A stretch of DNA of 64,000 nt, taken from assembly GCA_038363925.1 (NCBI GenBank), contig JAQQWL010000016.1:1550001-1614000 (forward strand), in the 5' to 3' direction. The translations under genes were made by a program, and so were the position numbers. The stretch comes from Apiospora phragmitis. Its lineage: Eukaryota > Ascomycota > Sordariomycetes > Amphisphaeriales > Apiosporaceae. Each line of letters opens with the position of its first letter. Within the stretch, counting starts at the first letter, position 1. The notes under the pieces are model-generated. The model was not told the DNA's origin. It worked only from the letters and a program-made list of their open reading frames with translations, and did not search any database. Of this stretch, positions 1-11,089 are shown piece by piece.

Positions 1-191
1 GACAAGTCTCTTATTTTTAGAGGTCCCGTTATTTACAAATGTTGGCGATGAAGTAACACTAGACTCGTTGACATTGGTGCGCGTCCTACACAACTGTAGG
101 CCACTATGAGGGGAAACAATCATGGACATGAGTATGGGTTGTAATAAGAATATTAGGTAAGATTGTGTGATGAGAGAAAGGCCAGAATGGA

Positions 192-199
192 TATAAAAG
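192..199 (+). promoter_or_regulatory. TATA box of the secreted two-repeat protein gene
   Basis: A clear TATAAAAG lies about 140 bases upstream of the ATG at 341. The segment before the ATG is pyrimidine-rich and ends in CACA just ahead of the start codon, a favourable fungal start context. That the box is used as a core promoter is inferred from sequence only. Confidence 0.5.
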
Positions 200-340
200 C
201 ATCGGGTTTGTCTCAGTAAATGGCTCATCCTTTCTAGTATCATCAGCATCAGCATCAGTTTCGAAATACATCTTTTTCTGCTTCCTAATTCCTTCATATT
301 TGTTATATCCCACCGCCTCATTTCTATCTCCCAAGTCACA

Positions 341-1087
341 ATGCAGTTCTCCACCGCCCTCCTCGGATTCCTCGCCGCAACCGGCGCCCTCGCAGCGCCC
401 GCCGCCGACGCCAACAACGCCAACACGGTCACCGTCACGCTCCGGGGCGCCAGCGAGCTCGCCACCCAGACCCAGCTTGGCAAGAACGAGATCAAGAAGC
501 CCATCGGCGCGGGCTCGGAATTTTCCTCGGTCGAGCTCGCGGCCCACAACCTCAAGAGCGACAAGGGCCAGGACCTGCGCTGCCGCATCTTCGACGCCCG
601 CGGCAAGCCCATCACCGTCACGCGCGGCGCCAACGTCGACACCACCTTCAGCGACGCCGGCAAGGGCGAGTGGACGTTCAAGACGACCAAGGTCAGCAAG
701 GTCCAGTGCGGCACCAAGTTCGTCGCCGCGCCGGCCAAGCGCGACGTCGACGGGGCCCTCGAGGAGCGCGCCAATGGGCCTCTCCGGGTCACGCTGAGCG
801 GGCCCTCGGAGCTCGCCACCCAGACGGGCCTCGGCGAGAAGGACGCCAAGGCGCCCGTCGGCTCCAAGGGTCCCTACAACCAGGTCACCCTCAATGTCGG
901 CTCCGGCAAGAAGGAGGCCCGCTGCCAACTGATTGACGCCCAGAACAAGGTCATCACCCTCGTCCGCGGCGCCAACGTGGATGTGACCTTCGGCGATGGC
1001 GGCAAAGGACCCTGGAAAGCCGAGAACGGCAAAAACTTCAATGTCAAACAGATCAAGTGCGATCCTAGCTTCAAGAGCCGCAACTAA
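341..1087 (+). CDS. Secreted protein with two tandem ~95-residue repeats
   Basis: This intronless 248-residue protein is not a family I can name. Residues 1-19 form a signal peptide (hydrophobic core FLAATGALA, cleavage expected near ALA-AP), so it should be secreted. Two homologous units follow, at about 29-127 and 147-244. Each contains SELATQT near its start, RGANVD in the middle and GKG-W before its last strand. Each has exactly two cysteines (81/123 and 195/240), which suggests one disulfide per unit. The linker has a dibasic KR at 133-134, a possible Kex2 site that would release the two units. The ATG sits downstream of a TATA box and a CT-rich leader. Codons are strongly GC-ending and the frame is intact. 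A cell-wall-associated or effector-like role is possible but unproven. Confidence 0.85.
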   Translation: MQFSTALLGFLAATGALAAPAADANNANTVTVTLRGASELATQTQLGKNEIKKPIGAGSEFSSVELAAHNLKSDKGQDLRCRIFDARGKPITVTRGANVDTTFSDAGKGEWTFKTTKVSKVQCGTKFVAAPAKRDVDGALEERANGPLRVTLSGPSELATQTGLGEKDAKAPVGSKGPYNQVTLNVGSGKKEARCQLIDAQNKVITLVRGANVDVTFGDGGKGPWKAENGKNFNVKQIKCDPSFKSRN

Positions 1088-1697
1088 GGGGCAAATGTCC
1101 ATTTTCTCAATATCCGGAATGATTCCGTCTCTATTGGGTCTCTGGTGGCATCGGGCGGGATTTGAAACGGAACAAGGAAAAGGGTGCAAGGCTGGTTTCG
1201 CTGCATTACTTGGAATGGGTTACATGGATCGGTGTTTATGATGGTTCTGCATGATTCACTTCTTTTCTTTTCTTTTGGTTGTTTGCTTAGATTATGGATT
1301 ACATAGTCGTTCACTCGCTCCTGCATATATCAATAAAATTGGATGGCCTCCCTCGTCTCCGATCTCTGATATTTGTCGACGGTCGTGCTTCCAGGCTAGC
1401 TGTAACCAAGTAAAGTTTAAATTATAGTAGCATCTGGCTTTCTATGTGGGTATAATCAGAACGAGGTCGGTATGACTCTTGAGAATCACGTAGACGAGGT
1501 TGCGTAAGATGGACTGGGCTTGGTCATTATCGCATCCAGGTGAGGTGATAGTTCGAGATGATGGTCGCGCCGGACTACAAAACTCGGAATGCTTAGGTTA
1601 ATAGGTAGCTTAAAGAGACGCCAGTCTAAAATGTCCTTCTTGAATTTTCAATCGGATTGGACCATAAACTTCTCGTTCACAGGGATCAGGGGCGCTC
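1088..1697. other. Intergenic, 3' ends of converging genes
   Basis: Low-complexity TTTTC runs near 1260-1275 and several AATAAA-like motifs, such as the one near 1332, fit a 3' UTR and polyadenylation region for the secreted-protein gene. I see no supported gene here. Confidence 0.4.
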
Positions 1698-2698
1698 CTA
1701 TGACCTCTCGCCTACGACGGCCAAGATGTTCTTCATCGCGTTCAGCTCAAAGTTGATCCGGGTGTCCAACGCCCCGCCACCCACGTGCGTCGTCAGCGTC
1801 ACGTTCTCCATGGCCGCCAGCTCCCTCAGACATGCGGCTCGTGGTAGTGCACGTCGAGGGCGGCGGCGGCCAAGCGCCCGCTCCGCAGCGCCGCGACGAG
1901 CGCGTCCTCGTTGACGAGGGGCCCGCGCGACGTGTTGACCAGCCGGGCGCCGGGCATCATGGCGGCGAAGGCGCTCTCGTCCATCAGATCCCGCGTCGCC
2001 GCGGTCAGCGGCGTGTGCAGGCTCACGCAGTCCACGACGGCGAGCAGCCCGGGCAGCGTCGGGTGGAAGACCGCGCCGAGTTCCCACTCGACCTCGGGCG
2101 GGCTCCGCACCACGTCGTGATAATGGATCGCCATGCCCAGGGCCGCGCGCGCCTTGTGCGCCAGCCTCTTACTGATGCGACCGAGGCCGACGAGTCCCAG
2201 GACGTGGCCGCGTGGGTTGGCCGAGATGGTGGCGATGAGCCGGTGCGCCTCTTCGAACTGGGCGGGGTCGCACGTGCGGGCCGCGAGCTGAGAGTGCGTG
2301 AAGTTGCGGAACACGGACAGGATCATGTACAGGTCCGTGTCGGAGACAGCCTCGTCGCTGGCCCCGGTTCCGTTGGCGTACCAGATCCCGCGCCCGCCCA
2401 GCGCCTCGACGTCGGCCCAGTTTCAGCCCGCGCCCGCCGAGGCGAAGATTTGCACCGAGGCCGGGAGAAGCGCAATCAGCTCCTCGTCCCATTGGCCCAT
2501 CTCGCCACCCGTCTGGAAGTGCGGACGGTAGATGGCGCTGAAGTCGCCGTACTTTCTGTCCTTCAAAGCCTGCATGAAGGTATTGCGGTCTGGGCAGTCG
2601 TTCAGCACCACGTGGAACCGCTCACAAAACTCATTGGTGTAGAATTCATGGTTATACTTGATCGGTTCCCCGATATGCAAAACGATGGGCTTACTCAT
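1698..2698 (-). pseudogene. D-2-hydroxyacid dehydrogenase, broken by a stop and a frameshift
   Basis: The three frame pieces align end to end with the NAD-dependent D-isomer-specific 2-hydroxyacid dehydrogenases (glyoxylate/hydroxypyruvate reductase type, about 340 residues). Visible landmarks are FASAGAG in the N-terminal substrate domain, the nucleotide-binding loop GLVGLGRISKRLA, SLHTPLT, NTSRGPLVNEDAL, the acidic catalytic segment DVHYHEP and the histidine loop TTHVGGGALDTR. The reading is interrupted twice. An in-frame TGA near 2420 stands where the family has the aromatic residue of the GAGFDW motif. A one-base loss near 1832 separates DVHYHEPHV from ELAAMENV. I chose the ATG of MSKPIVLHIG, because the longer upstream start adds no conserved sequence. 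It is divergent from the broken MFS transporter at 3346, a frequent arrangement for uptake plus catabolism. Confidence 0.8.
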
Positions 2699-3345
2699 GG
2701 AGGTCAACGGCTCAATGGTATATATCAGGCTAAGCAAGCACCGTAAACGACTATTTTATGCGGTGTAAAGTAGTGGCTTTATGTTGCTTGACCCTCAGGC
2801 GATTGACATCTCGATACATCTTTACCTTGGGTCGACTGAGATAGTTCCGGCTTTGACGAATTTGATAGCTCTTGTATTCCAAACTACTTGCTTTTCCCCG
2901 GTGTGGAGATTCGGCGAGAAAGCCGGCAGGATTACCACCCCTGACGTCTACCCTAACATGCCAACCAGCCGCCTACCCGAGATCCTAACCTTTTCCGTAA
3001 GCTTTACCAGGCTAGAAGCAAAGATCCTACCATAAAAATGCGGAGTCCCGCATTCTTGTGGCCACCGAATCGGGTCACTGCGGGGGAAATACTACATTGC
3101 TATACCAAGGTAGAGGGAACAGCAGCCGGGCTTCTCCCCGAGGGGGACGTGCCTGTCATGCGTCAGTGGACGGGTTAGATTGACCGGACAAGCCTAAGAT
3201 AGAGCGAGCAATATGAGTAGATAAATGACTGATGCTTGATCCTTATTATGTGGCCAATCTGCCCAGGGGCCTTTTGTCCAGGTCTTCTAAGTGGCCTTGC
3301 TTTTGTCCAAGCCTCGTGAATAATTTTCAAACGGAACACATAAAA
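2699..3345. other. Shared promoter region of two divergent pseudogenes
   Basis: This stretch separates the head-to-head dehydrogenase and MFS genes and should hold both promoters. Small ORFs here have no recognisable similarity. I see no clear TATA box or binding-site cluster. Confidence 0.4.
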
Positions 3346-5566
3346 ATGCCGGATGTGAGGATCAAACACCATCCGCAGACAGTAGCCGAGCAGGTTGACA
3401 AGCCACAGTATCTGCTTCCCGATGGCCTCCCTCTTCCCGACGAGCTCGCTCATCTCTCCCAGGAGGAAGAGCGCAACTTGAACCGACGTCTTACCAAGAT
3501 GTTGGACATAATCCTCATGCCCATCGTCTTCATTCTATTCCTGCTCAATATATTGTAAGCCATCTAGATAGAAGACAAGTACAAAGACGACGTGTTAACA
3601 TTTTCGTGTGCAGAGATCGCAATAACATCGCCTCGGCCAAGATATCTGGTCTAACCACGACCCTGGGAATGACCAACTCCGAGTATAATACTTGCCTGCT
3701 CATGTTCTACGTGGGATGTATGTCATTCCCTACTGCCGGAGGAGCTCGTGATACTAACAAAAGGACTAGATTGCATCACAAAGGTAAACAAACAGTTGAA
3801 CTATTGGGCTTGATGGTTTCAGATTACACATTGACGGGTATAGGTCCCTTCCAATATGATCATTGGAAAAGTCCGACCAGCTCTCTATATCTGTCTAATA
3901 ACATCACTCTGGGGCATTTTGAGCATGTCGCAGGGCTTCATCAAGAATTTTAGCCAGCTAGCGGCAGTCAGATTCATCCTCGGCCTGGTCGAAGCCCCCT
4001 TTTTACCAGCGGTTTTCGTCTTAGATATGTCAGTCGTCGATATATGTGACATGTTGCTGACAAGCGGCAGTATGTCCCCTTTTCATCGTACATCTCCAAT
4101 CGTCAGACGTGTCGGCGGCCAAGATAGCATTCTGACCACCAGAATAGATGAGTCGTTGGTATACGCGTGCCCAACTTCCACCTAGAATCGCCATTTTATA
4201 CGGAGGAAATATGCTTGCCACAGCATTCAGCGGGCTCATCGCTGCAGGGAGCAGGGTTCCTCACCAAAGTCCACCTTCTGCGTACTAACTGTCTCTACTA
4301 GTCACCAGCCGCATGGAAAACACAGCGGGACGGCCGGCTTGGGTGAACAAGGCAACCAGTCCGTCCTAGTCATACTTGTCCTGACTCATCTCATAGGAAT
4401 GGCTCTTTATCATTGAGGGCTCCAATGACCGTCATCATTGCTATCGTCCTACTGCCTTTGCTCACCGACTATCCTCTCCAGTCCAAGCATTTGTTCCTAA
4501 CCCGTGAGCTTCAACTGTACACGGTAAGGATAGCCTTCACGTGCAATCGTTTTGCCAAGCGAAACCAACGATCAACTGATGACAAGAAATCAGGAATACC
4601 GAGTACGCAAAGAGAATGCAGGTATCGTGGACGAGGATCCAGAGTCCATATGGTGGGGACTGAAACAGGCTGTCATCGACCCCAAGCTTTACATGTTTGT
4701 TGTCATGCGTAAGCACTGTCTCTCTTATGTAACCATCAACTTCCGGTTATCGAGGGGTTGGAGAGGCAAGCGATAGAAGAGTGATAAGGGGCTTCAGGGT
4801 CCCTCTGCTGACCTATGAGACAAACAGAGATGGCTCTCATCACGGCACAGTCGTTCAACAATTTCTTTCCCTCCATTGTCGGGACCCTTGGCTACGACCG
4901 CGAGACGACGCTCTTACTCACATCGCCACCCTACTTCTTTGCCTTCATTGTCTCACTCGCCGTGTCGTTCCACGCTGCCCGCACACATGAGCGAGGCTAC
5001 CACATCGCGGTGCCCATGGTATTTGCCCTACTCGGTAACCTTCTGGTGAGGCACCTTTTGACCCTCCCTGTCTCCTCCGCTCATCCAATGCCCCCCCTTG
5101 TTTAGGCCATGTTCGTGCCCTCGACGGGTGGACCTTACTTCTCCATGTTCCTGATGAGGGCCGGGTCGTATAGCCCGTACAACCTTTGCGTGTCATGGGT
5201 GAGCGCCTCACTACCGCGGTAAGTCCTAACTTTCTTTCGTGTTGCATTCTTCCCCCCACCCCCCTTGTAAGAAACGTAAAGAGACAGCACTAACACCGAG
5301 ACACGACGATGCATAGACCGCGAGCCAAGCGCGCGGCGGCGCTGGCCGTCGTCAACTTCATGGCTGCAGGCGTTGCCCATTTCTACACGCCCTACATGTT
5401 CCCCGACAGCCAGAAGGCGCGCTACTATGCCGGCGGCACCCATCTCCGGCAGCAGAATGCCCGCTTCGAGCAGGAAGAGGCCCGCGGTAGCGCCCGGGGC
5501 GGACCCATTACCTATGGTCATATCCAGGGGTCCAATATGGTAATCTCGCATCGATATGGAGGATAG
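3346..5566 (+). pseudogene. MFS transporter, allantoate permease (Dal5/ACS) family, degraded
   Basis: Exons joined at GT-AG sites spell an anion:cation symporter-family permease of the plasma membrane. Landmarks are LDRNNIASAKISGL after TM1, the VPSNMIIGK loop, RFILGLVEAPFLPA, WYTRAQLPPRIAILYGG, FIIEGS and HFYTPYMFP. The start is the ATG of MPDVRIKHH, with the first intron at 3555. Damage is clear. One extra A near 4424 shifts the frame after FIIEGS. The donor expected after AFSGLIAAG (GGTGAGC-like) reads GGGAGC. A canonical donor is missing after VEAPFLPAVFVL. Near the C-terminus YYAGG runs directly into HLRQQNARFEQ, so the twelfth transmembrane helix appears deleted. Substrates of relatives include allantoate, nicotinate, pantothenate and other carboxylates; this one's cannot be told. 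Confidence 0.8.
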
Positions 5567-5785
5567 GGAAACCACTTCGGTGGCGGATAGCTCAGCAAAT
5601 ACCTTCGTGCTGATATATTGGTCAATAAGTATTATCTAGGATGTGAAAAAAAGCCTAGTAATTGAAACATTACAATCGGCTCGAACGCCGAAGGACAGAA
5701 GAACCGGCTTTTAAAAAACAGAGAACATCCCAACACCATGCCAGAACTACTAAACGCGCACATGCAAAACCACCAAAGCTCATTA

Positions 5786-8548
5786 CTAAAAGTTCCGAGG
5801 ACGTCGAAGTTGTTCATCCGAAACCCAGCCGCACGGCTGGGGAATCCGCATCCGTCCAAACACCATCTCCGCCGGCCCGGCCGGTCCCGCGGGCTGTTGC
5901 GCTGCTAGTGCGTCCTGGACCCAGCCCCGCGCGCCCGGCCCCGCCATGGGTGGCAGCGGGGGCGGCATCATCGCCGCTCCTGCCCCCGCCGCCGCCTCTG
6001 CGGCTTCTACCCCGCCCAGCTCCATCATGGGCGGCGGCACCACGTGGTTGCCGCTGCCCAGCGCCAGGCTGCCGACGTTGAGGCGGAAGGGCTGGGCGCT
6101 CTCGTAGTCCCAGTCGAGGCGCTCGATCATCTGGGTGGACTCGTGCCGGGTGGGGTCGGTGGAGCCGCCCGTCCAGCGCTGCGTGAGGACCGTCTCCTCG
6201 GCCAGCTTGCGGAACGAGTGGTTGCCGAAGGGGTTACACAGCATGCCGAGCAGCGCCGCGCTGAGCTGGGCGCGGGCCGGGTCCGCGGTCGGCGGGATGG
6301 TCAGGAGGTACCGCCCCTGCGACGCAGTCGACAGCGGCTGCTCCGCCGCGGGCAAGTTGACGAGCTCCACCGTGGTGCCCTCCGGGTTGAATGCGGGGGA
6401 GGTCGGGTCCAAAAGCTGGTGGATTGCTGACAGCTCGCGGTGAAATTGCGCCGCCACCGGGTCGAGCGTGCCGCAGAACTCAAGCACGCGCAGGCAGTGC
6501 GCTGCCTTCATCAGCTCCTCCTGCCACTCCTGCACCACGAAGTTGTGAACCTGCTTCTGCGCGACACAGTGCAGGAGGATGACACAGGACGTGTAGGATT
6601 GGAAACTGTTATGGAACGTTAGTCGACGAAAGTGTGATAGGTGGATTTGCACCAAACCCTGAGAGTGTCATACATAATTAGCCAACAGCGTTTGAATACA
6701 CCATTATCGTCAAGCAGCAAGCGCAATATCCGGGCAGATGTGGCGGCTGCAACTACGGCCTGTTCGCAATGTTCCAGCAGCAACGTCATTTCTTCTTCCG
6801 GGAAAGGAATTCCCCGCGATTGCTGCATAGGTTGAGAGATTTGAGCTGCAACGCGTCGATAGCAGAGCATCATACCACCAAGATACAGAAGGTGGACATG
6901 GAAGCCGGAGCGCCGAATACTAGCGCTATGTTCCGAATCCATCAGGTTTTCCAGACGCATCTGCCAAGGCAGCCGGCTATACCATCTTTGCAGATCGTCC
7001 ATGATGGATTGAATCGAGCGAGGTGTGAGTTCCTTGAACGCCAAGTGCATCCGCATTACTCTCGCCTTGAGTAGGGCGATCTTTGCCATCTCGTTTTGGA
7101 CGACTGCCCAATGGATTAGCATCATCAAAGCATGTCGTGGTAAAAGGGGTAGTAGTACTCTCCGCAAGGTCCGTTGACATATTGATCTCAGGTCCGGAAG
7201 CTTCATGCCGATTAGATTGAAGCTTTCTCCTGTGTCCGAGCAACTTGACTCACCTGGGTTTCGAGTGGAACGCTATCATTGCCCGGTACATAGCCTAAAG
7301 AGGCCGATAGCCAGCTATATACCATCGTTAATACCAAAATTACCCGCGGGCTAAGTATATCTTACCTTGAGAAGAAGATCAGCGTCCGCCACGCCTTGCG
7401 GTATTCAGTCCATTTTGTTTCTGGGTAATTCCCCTGTGGAGGCATCTTGCATTCTAATCTGTATCGTCTGCAAGTGCCAAGGCCAATTTCTAGAAACGGC
7501 TTCTTAGAAACGTTGGTGGCATATTATTGCGAAAACGGGGCTAGACGTACCGACATATGCAACGGCTACCGTCGTCTTATCCATGATATTGTACAAGCAG
7601 AACAAGGTAGTTATCTTGATGGCATCAAGGGGTCGCGCCTGGATGACGGCCTCGAGGTGATGCCTGGCGACATCATAAAAGGTATGTTGGGCTTCGGGGT
7701 CGATGATCTCGTGTTCGTACTGCGCGCCGATTGCAGCGACCGTCATCAAGCAGCAGACGTCAGCCTTGTACTCCAAACTGCTATTGTTGGGTGAGTGGAA
7801 GGTAGCGTCAAAGCATTGATCAATCTGTTCCCTTGAGAAGACGTGAAACAACTTGCCGCTGCAGCTGAAGAACGTCTCAACAAACCGCCTTGTGAGATCG
7901 GGCGGGGGTAACCAGAGTAAGACATGACGCCAAGGAGAGTCAATGGTTGATGTGGTGGGCGGCGGTGATATATGAGAAAATGTTTGGGTGGGGTGCAACG
8001 GGACCGTTGGTGGATGTTGCATGCAGCGTGGTTTGCTGCGTAGTGAAGCTGTCAGGGGATATAAACAAGTTCGGGTCGGATAAACTGCTCGAGGTGTCGG
8101 ATAAACTGCTCGAGGTGTCGGCCGCGTCTTTGGCAGTTTCAACAAGCTTAGGGACGGAGTCGAGTCGACCACGGCTCTCTCGCCAGCCCTGCAAGAGTTG
8201 GCCAGCCTGTTCTGTTGGCAAATCTCGGAGGTTGTCGACAAACTTCTCTAAGGCGTCGAGACGAGACTTCCGAGACTCTCGTTCGTCGGCGATATATCCA
8301 CAGGTCCTCCGTTTGCTTGTGCAGTGGCCGCACTTGGGTCTGCCACCATCACACTGGGCGCTCCTCAGATCAGCGTTTGTTCGCGGCACTCACATATGCT
8401 TGAAGTCGATTGGCCTAACCTTTATCTTCAATCTCCGACAGTCATGGCAAGCTTCCACCGTATGGCGTTTGTTGGGATCATATCCTTTTGATTCAACGTC
8501 ATCTCCGTCCACCGGACGGGCCGGCTGTATTTGACGGAAGCTCCGCAT
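5786..8548 (-). CDS. Zn2Cys6 fungal transcription factor, two apparent frameshifts
   Basis: This is a nuclear, probably pathway-specific regulator. The first exon (8548-8420) ends in the zinc-cluster half VEACHDCRRLKIK. An intron of about 70 bases follows, then CDGGRPKCGHCTSKRRTCGY, completing the six cysteines. A linker with a 7-residue duplication (DTSSSLS twice) leads to the fungal-specific regulatory domain, with RRFVETFFSCSGKLFHVFSREQ, KADVCCLMTVAAIGAQYE, and LSASLGYVPGNDS read across a clean intron near 7330. The C-terminal tail, after about 6050, is rich in Ala, Pro and Gly. Two places need a one-base change to stay in frame: near 7960, before TIDSPWRHVL, and near 7108, a GGG run before VVQNEMAKIALL. 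No GT-AG intron explains either. Its neighbours suggest it once controlled the dehydrogenase and permease. Confidence 0.75.
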
Positions 8549-11089
8549 GGTACCGCAGTGAAGGCCACCTCTGGAAAAAAAAAAAGTTCTGCTGCGATTG
8601 CGAAGATCATCGAATTGGTAAGATCATCAGTCGTTTGAATCGAATAACGTGTCTTCCTACATCAGTCTCGCGACCATAAAGGGGTCGGTCGCATGCTTTC
8701 TTTTTTCTTGCGTTGTGGTGGCAAGGGATAGCCAAAACCTATACCGAGTGTTTTTGCTTTTTTGGTAGGTGGATAGGAAGTGTTCGAGAAAGCCCAGATT
8801 GCAAGATGAACAAATACGTCATTGCGTACCTTGAGAATAACCCAATTGGTTATAGTGATGGGTGGAATCATACAACGTCGCAACACAAAGGTTCTGTTTT
8901 CTTTTGTGATATGTTACAATTGTTCTGGGTTGGACAGGAGGGATACGGGCAGAACAAGAACCCGAAGATATGTAGAACCAAGCAAGCTGAAAAGGCTGTC
9001 TATGCCGGGAGAGGAAATTCGTTTGCCGATCATCTGGAGGTCAAAGACAGTTGTGTTGAGGGGCCAGCCCATCTGTCAATAATGATAGCCATCCCTGTAC
9101 TGCAGCACCCGACACCCACTCATCTCGAGCTGGTTAGCCTTGCGATTATGGTCACAGACGTTTTGAGTGGTATGATAGATGTGGTATGGGTGGTAGTGGC
9201 GTCTGCAGCAACCCGCCGTTGCGGATACAGAATTCGGCATCATGATTATAGGGTCCAATCTCGAGGGGTCCAAACGGTGCAAGTGGGCAATTGAACGCCT
9301 GATGCGGCTAGGGGATTCCCGACATGCTACAGTACATACCAGCAATGCCTTGTTGTCATATTCACCATAGCCATGTCGAAGACAATGTTTCGGAGCTCGG
9401 CAGCTGGGAATGACACGACCGTTAGCTGCTTGGCCCGCGAGCTAGTGCGCCCCTCTTGTCCCACCGCGGAGCCCAGGCAGCAAAGCTACGCGGCTTGTAC
9501 GGGACGACGATCACATCGCGCGAAGAAGATTGCCAGCTGTTGCGAATTGCTGGATTCCAAAGCAGAACGTCTATTTAGACATCATCTGCGGGACGAGACA
9601 ATACAGTAGCAACGGTTAGTCTGATTCTACCGGCCGGGCGTTTTGGACGAGGTAGCGAATCACAATGCGGCGGCTATGTGCGCCAAGCACACCGGATGAT
9701 GATTCCCTTTTCCGGTACCCTGAAGCTTCCTTATGACGTGCGATGCGACTGCGAAGTCTAAGTAAGTACCTGAAGTGGCATGGGAATTTGATTATCCTAA
9801 ACTTGCGAAGCTTTTGACCCAATTCGTAGAAAAGAGCCAATCCGATAAAGACGGCAGTTCTGCAAACCCTCTCACACTGTCGCTGGTGCTTTGCTGGTAG
9901 CCAGACTTCCGTTATGTTAGCCACACTGCAACACGCGCGCGGAGTTGCCTGGAGTCTGCAGCGAGAGCCTGAGGAGCGTCATGTCGATCATGGAGTGTGG
10001 AACCTAGCCTGGCAGGTTGAATGCCGCCCTAAAGACGGAAACGTCCCGTGGTGTTCTTTGTTCTTCCGAAGAATGACAGCACCCTAGCCGAACAGTGGTG
10101 GATCAAAGGATTGGGTGGCAACTGTAGTACAGTCAGGCACGATGGCATAAGTAAAATATATTCGAAACTTCAGTCTAGGAAAAAGAAAAGATAGAGAAGA
10201 AGAAAAAGACGAAAAGCAATTTCCTGGGTGAGACATGGCTGACTACATACCTAATGCATCGATGGGGCATCCCAACGTCTGAAGAAACTAGCGTGTCGCG
10301 GCACTAAGGTAAATGAATGTTATTTTCCATCCTTCCATTGTCACGAATTATTCCCCATGTTCTTGTCAGCCTTCGATGTCAGATATTACCTCTCGAGGAT
10401 TGACAAGAGCTGTCGCTAGGCCTAATGACGAGACCTCGCGACACAGCGCGACAGGCACTGATCACCGAGAGGGCGATGGCCCGGGCACTTCATGCTATTG
10501 CCCCTGCTATGCGTGGGAACCAGGGGAGGTACGAAATGCACGGCAAAGGGAGAGTTTCAACACACCAGAGTCTAAATATAGGCGTCCTTGCTCTGATGAG
10601 AACTGGCTGCTGCAGGTGGTGCTTTTGTTCCAGTTTTCATTGGTAGGTATTTACCAAGCACAGCCTGGGGCGCCTGGGCCAGCGGTACGAGAACTGAAGG
10701 TAAACGTTTTTCCATCTTAAGAAACGCAAAACAAAATGAAGACTGCCGGTAATCGGGTATCCAATGCCAAAATGAACGATTTGCTTTCAGGATTGCACTT
10801 GAACACACAACCCTCGGGCCTCCACCTCATAGTAGCGGGGGGGGGAGTCTGGGGAAGATGCGCTACATGGGGAAGGGACGACGCTAGATCCGGTGCCCCG
10901 CGCTGCGACTCGCTGTACGTTATGCCGAGCAAGGCCCCAGAACCTCGGAGCGTCGAGACTGCTGAGGGTTTGTGTACGGGGGAAGGCATCATCTGAAGAT
11001 TAGGAGTTGTTTCCCATACATCACATCTTGTGCCTTTCGTCTTCTACGGAGGTCACGTCTTTCGCTCCCAGCATCCACCCATCATCATC
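8549..11089. other. 2.5 kb with no supported gene; promoter of flavocytochrome b2 gene at its right end
   Basis: Several ORFs of 60-190 codons occur on both strands (the longest is 8713-9294, plus strand), but none shows a recognisable motif, a sensible splice pattern or coding-type codon bias. Purine-rich tracts lie at 10180-10220 and a G run at 10838-10845. The last 200 bases should hold the promoter of the gene starting at 11090. Confidence 0.4.

Noticed and set aside
104..1189. A 361-codon minus-strand ORF over the secreted-protein gene
   Set aside because: It is the antisense shadow of a GC-rich coding gene, with a biased Gly/Ala/Leu composition and no motif.
2417..2425. The TGA in the D-2-hydroxyacid dehydrogenase as a recoded (selenocysteine) codon
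   Set aside because: Ascomycete fungi lack selenocysteine decoding, the position is a conserved aromatic residue, and the gene has a second lesion downstream.
3717..3864. Frameshift in the MFS gene between MFYVG and VPSNMIIGK
   Set aside because: Two short GT-AG introns with a mini-exon encoding YCITK keep the frame, so no lesion is needed here.
7310..7380. Stop codons in the Zn2Cys6 regulator after the IFFS segment
   Set aside because: Using the upstream acceptor (TATATAG before C TGG) gives SWLSASLGYVPGNDS in frame, so the stops lie outside the coding frame.
8713..9294. A 193-codon plus-strand ORF
   Set aside because: Composition is not protein-like in any recognisable way, there is no motif or splice support, and it overlaps other ORFs equally well.
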